NCBI GenBank assembly: GCA_021129915.1
Contig: JAJOKI010000024.1
Location: 1 to 9,561, forward strand
Direction: 5' to 3'
Source of the DNA: Methanocellales archaeon
GTDB lineage: Archaea; Halobacteriota; UBA148; JAJOKI01
DNA length: 9,561 nt
Part shown: positions 7,182-9,561 of the stretch, one piece after another
Layout: each line of letters begins with the position of its first letter
How positions within the stretch are numbered: the first letter of the stretch is position 1
Notes under the pieces: generated by a model
Told to the model about the DNA's origin: nothing
What the model saw: the letters and a program-made list of their open reading frames with translations, nothing else
Database searches by the model: none
Translations under genes and position numbers: made by a program

Positions 7182-7216
7182 TTCTTAGTTCACAATAAGT
7201 ATCTGAGGAATCTAAT

Positions 7217-7486
7217 ATGATGGCTGAGATAACATCACTACTCGATTTGAACGTCTACACGGATAGGGGCAAATACATTGGGAGGGTTGGCGACGCTGTA
7301 CTCGACGCGAATGAGAAAAAGATAACGGGTCTGGCGATCTCCGACCTAAATTCCGACATCTTCGATATACAGAATCGAGGTGTCATCATTCCATATCGCT
7401 GGGTGATGTCGGTAGGAGATGTCGTGGTGATAAAACAAACCGCCGACCGTTTTAGGCAAAAAGTCGTAGAAGAGCCCGAGGAATAG
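7217..7486 (+). CDS. PRC-barrel domain protein
   Basis: This 89-residue protein is essentially one PRC-barrel, the small beta-barrel found in photosynthetic reaction centre H subunits, RimM and many archaeal stand-alone proteins. The core runs from LLDLNVYTDRGKYIGRVGDAVLD through KKITGLAI to RGVIIPYRWVMSVGDVVVI, ending at about residue 74 with a charged tail. There are no membrane segments. In haloarchaea, PRC-barrel proteins of the CdpB group bind SepF in the division machinery; whether this protein belongs to that group cannot be told from sequence alone. GAGG at 7205-7208 supports the ATG at 7217; the next codon but one gives a second ATG at 7220. Thg1 follows after about 16 bases and is probably co-transcribed. 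Confidence 0.85.
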   Translation: MMAEITSLLDLNVYTDRGKYIGRVGDAVLDANEKKITGLAISDLNSDIFDIQNRGVIIPYRWVMSVGDVVVIKQTADRFRQKVVEEPEE

Positions 7487-7502
7487 CGACATCCCAAAAG
7501 TG

Positions 7503-8234
7503 ATGAAGGAACGTGAAGTTTATTCGGATATTAAGGCAATACCTCCCATAGTAATCAGAATCGACGGCAGAAATTTTAAAAGGATGCTGGAGCGTTTGAG
7601 TTTCCAGAAGCCGTATGACAAGACGTTTGCAGGGGCCATGGCGGATTCAACCGAGAGTCTTATGAAAGAGAGCGGATTGAGTCCGCAGTTCGCGTACACG
7701 TTCTCGGATGAGATTAACGTATTCTTCTTGAAACTCCCATTTCATGGCCGAATTGAGAAATTGGACTCCATCGTCCCGAGTTTTTTATCAAGTGCATTGA
7801 CGTTGGCACTGGATATTAAAAGGCCATTATCTTTCGATGCGCGCGTCGTCCCCCTCTCCAGAGATGATATTTGTGAGTATTTAGAATGGCGCCAAGCAGA
7901 GGCATGGAGAGACCACGTACACTCGTATGGCTATTATGCTCTGCGAGAGGATGGCTTATCCAAACGAACTGCAGCGTCGAGGATGGTGGGCATGAGCGCA
8001 AAAGAGGTTCATGATATGTTGTTTGAAAAAGGAATCAATCTGACCAAGACTCCAGCATGGCAGAGGCGCGGCATACTAATTTTAAAGAAGAAGTATAAAA
8101 AATCCGGATATGACCCAAAAAACAGGACAAAGGTGGTGACTGACCGGAGCAAGGTTATTCAGGACTGGGGATTACCACTCTTCAACTCAAAGGAAGGGCA
8201 AATGCTGATCAGTAAGTTGCTGACAGAAGAATGA
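7503..8234 (+). CDS. thg1: Thg1-family 3'-5' RNA polymerase (tRNA-His guanylyltransferase type)
   Basis: These enzymes add nucleotides to the 5' end of tRNA, either G-1 on tRNA-His or template-directed repair. The 243 residues carry the palm catalytic carboxylates in RIDGRNFK (19-26, D21) and in FSDEINVFF (67-75, D69 and E70). FDARVV (111-116) follows, then EYLEWRQAEAWRDHVHSYGYYALRED in three pieces (about 125-150) and the C-terminal TPAWQRRG (183-190). All are family hallmarks. The region where eukaryotic Thg1 has its HINNLYN motif reads HVHSYGYYAL, as expected for the archaeal/TLP branch, so strict tRNA-His specificity is not assured. I prefer the ATG at 7503; a GTG immediately upstream (7500) is in frame. 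No strong ribosome site is visible, so reinitiation after the PRC-barrel gene is likely. Confidence 0.93.
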   Translation: MKEREVYSDIKAIPPIVIRIDGRNFKRMLERLSFQKPYDKTFAGAMADSTESLMKESGLSPQFAYTFSDEINVFFLKLPFHGRIEKLDSIVPSFLSSALTLALDIKRPLSFDARVVPLSRDDICEYLEWRQAEAWRDHVHSYGYYALREDGLSKRTAASRMVGMSAKEVHDMLFEKGINLTKTPAWQRRGILILKKKYKKSGYDPKNRTKVVTDRSKVIQDWGLPLFNSKEGQMLISKLLTEE

Positions 8235-8264
8235 TTCGCGCCAAAATATGAATGTCATGGATGG

Positions 8265-9561
8265 TTATTTCTTCCCCTTCTCGACGCCGACTGTACTAAA
8301 AAATCGATTCATCACGGATTCTTCGACCAGGCGCATCAGCGTTTGTTTGTCCTTCACGCCGCTGAGCACTCCTAACGGAATCTGTGCCGCGCCCGCAGTC
8401 GCATGACCACCAGCCGAGGCAATATCTCCAAAAGCTTTGTCCATCACATTTCCGATGTTAAGTCTGATGTCCGTGCTCCTTCCGGAAACATAAATTCGCT
8501 CCTCTCCCACCCCAAATACGACAACAGTTTTTACTCCTTCTAAGTTTAATAGGTAATCTGCCGCTTGTGGAATCGCATCACGGTCCCTTATCGACCCGAC
8601 ATTGGAAATCAAATAGCTGCCTTTAATGCGCCTGTTTTTAATCGCTTCGCCTAAAATATCCAGTGTTTCAACGGACATCGATGGTGTACCGATCTGCCCG
8701 AGTATGTCGTGGTCAGCCAACGAGTATAAAAACGCGGCTGCTGTTAAATCAGCAGGGCTGGTATCCCTCCTGAACTCCTGTGTATCGGTTCTGATGCCGT
8801 AAAGCAGTGCAGTTGCGAGCTCTTTATTGATTGGGATAGCCAGTTCCCTGAGATACTTGGTCATTATAGTCGCCGTAGCACCTATATCCGGGCGCACATC
8901 ACAATATTTGGCGGTAACCCTGTCCATCTCGACAGGGTGGTGGTCTATTATTATATCTACTTCGCAATCCTCAGGCAACGAATTATTTGCACCTATAACT
9001 GCCGTATCGATAAGCGCCATCTTGCTGAACTTGCCCAGATTCGCCTCTTCTGCCCGACGCAATTCTATCTTTAGTAGGTTCACAAATGCCCGATTCTCTT
9101 GATGCCCTATCTCTCCATGATACAATATGTCTGCTTCTACGCCGACATGATTTGCTATATACTTCAATGCTAACCCACTTGCGATTGCATCAGGATCGGG
9201 GTTATCATGGATGACGATACCCAGTTTACCCTCTCTAACGTCCCTCACGAGTTTGAGCAGTTCACGACTATGCCGAACAGATTCAACACGCTCAAGGTCT
9301 CGAACCGCAGTGTTGGCTATGACAAGCGATGGAAGGATTACCATATCTGCGCCTGCTTTTTCCAACTCCTCCTTGGTCACCGGGTCCATAGCGCGCACTA
9401 CTGTGTGGGTGTGGGGAGATAGTCTTTTAATCGTTTTGAGCGCATCTTTATTCGCTTTGATATCTGGGCTGAGAATAAGTACTGCTTCAAGCATCTCTAA
9501 CTGGGCTTTTTTTAGAATTTTTGGATCGCTGATATTCCCTTGTACGGTCTCGAATCTCTGG
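8265..9561 (-). CDS. RCK (TrkA-N)-DHH/DHHA1 phosphoesterase fusion, 5' end beyond the window
   Basis: The reading frame continues without a stop from the ATG at 9494 to the window edge, adding 22 codons that read RFETVQGNISDP and on to KKAQLE. These are the second half of an RCK/TrkA-N nucleotide-binding domain, so 9494 is an internal Met and the true start lies outside. In the 431 visible residues, the RCK part ends near 85 (ADMVILPSLVIANTAV). The DHH domain follows: HDNPDPDA (118-124), LIDTAV (D185), IIDHHP (D206, H207, H208) and YGIRTDT (D259), a full set of metal ligands. The C-terminal DHHA1 domain has SAGGHATAG (GGH at 384-386). This fusion is a known archaeal family; it is probably a nucleotide or cyclic-dinucleotide phosphoesterase regulated by ligand binding to RCK, but the substrate is unproven. 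It converges on thg1 with 30 bases between. Confidence 0.9.
   Translation of the reverse strand, partial: QRFETVQGNISDPKILKKAQLEMLEAVLILSPDIKANKDALKTIKRLSPHTHTVVRAMDPVTKEELEKAGADMVILPSLVIANTAVRDLERVESVRHSRELLKLVRDVREGKLGIVIHDNPDPDAIASGLALKYIANHVGVEADILYHGEIGHQENRAFVNLLKIELRRAEEANLGKFSKMALIDTAVIGANNSLPEDCEVDIIIDHHPVEMDRVTAKYCDVRPDIGATATIMTKYLRELAIPINKELATALLYGIRTDTQEFRRDTSPADLTAAAFLYSLADHDILGQIGTPSMSVETLDILGEAIKNRRIKGSYLISNVGSIRDRDAIPQAADYLLNLEGVKTVVVFGVGEERIYVSGRSTDIRLNIGNVMDKAFGDIASAGGHATAGAAQIPLGVLSGVKDKQTLMRLVEESVMNRFFSTVGVEKGKK

Noticed and set aside
8235..8264. Possible bidirectional terminator between thg1 and the RCK-DHH gene
   Set aside because: The 30-base gap has no stem-loop that I can see and no clear T-run on either strand.

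Overview
The window looks like euryarchaeal chromosome, most likely from a methanogen or a relative such as a Methanosarcinales- or ANME-type lineage; the lineage is an inference. The gene content is archaeal: an Lsm/Sm-like protein with ribosomal protein L37e, SepF, a single-domain ZPR1-like zinc protein, a Thg1-type 3'-5' tRNA polymerase, an RCK-DHH fusion and a TraB-family membrane protein. Signals are archaeal too: GGTGA/GGAGG ribosome sites, TTTAAATA-like TATA boxes with very short leaders, and frequent 4-base gene overlaps. I see no rRNA, tRNA, CRISPR array, insertion sequence, integrase, toxin-antitoxin pair or defence gene. No stretch longer than about 75 bases lacks a gene.

Layout. 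(1) Bases 1-459, minus strand: lsm, then rpl37e (58 codons, easily missed), then probably the first three codons of another gene, perhaps purF. (2) Bases 549-1818, plus strand: a broken PUA-domain (MCT-1-like) RNA-binding gene, then sepF and a ZPR1-like gene that overlap and should be co-expressed. (3) Bases 1822-7154, minus strand: a block read from the right as M50-CBS protease, TraB-family protein, small M50 protease, aspartokinase and purM. The first three are 12 bases apart and form a probable membrane-proteolysis unit. Aspartokinase and purM are joined by an ATGA overlap and have their own TATA signals. (4) Bases 7217-8234, plus strand: a PRC-barrel protein and Thg1, divergent from the M50-CBS gene and probably sharing its TATA element. 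(5) Bases 8265-9561, minus strand: an RCK-DHH phosphoesterase fusion that runs off the right edge.

Most genes are housekeeping: RNA metabolism and translation, cell division (sepF and possibly the PRC-barrel protein), amino acid synthesis (aspartokinase) and purine synthesis (purM, possibly purF). I did not find a convincing undescribed system. The points most worth a second look are the decayed PUA gene, whose remnants lie in two frames, and the TraB-family gene between two different site-2-type intramembrane proteases.
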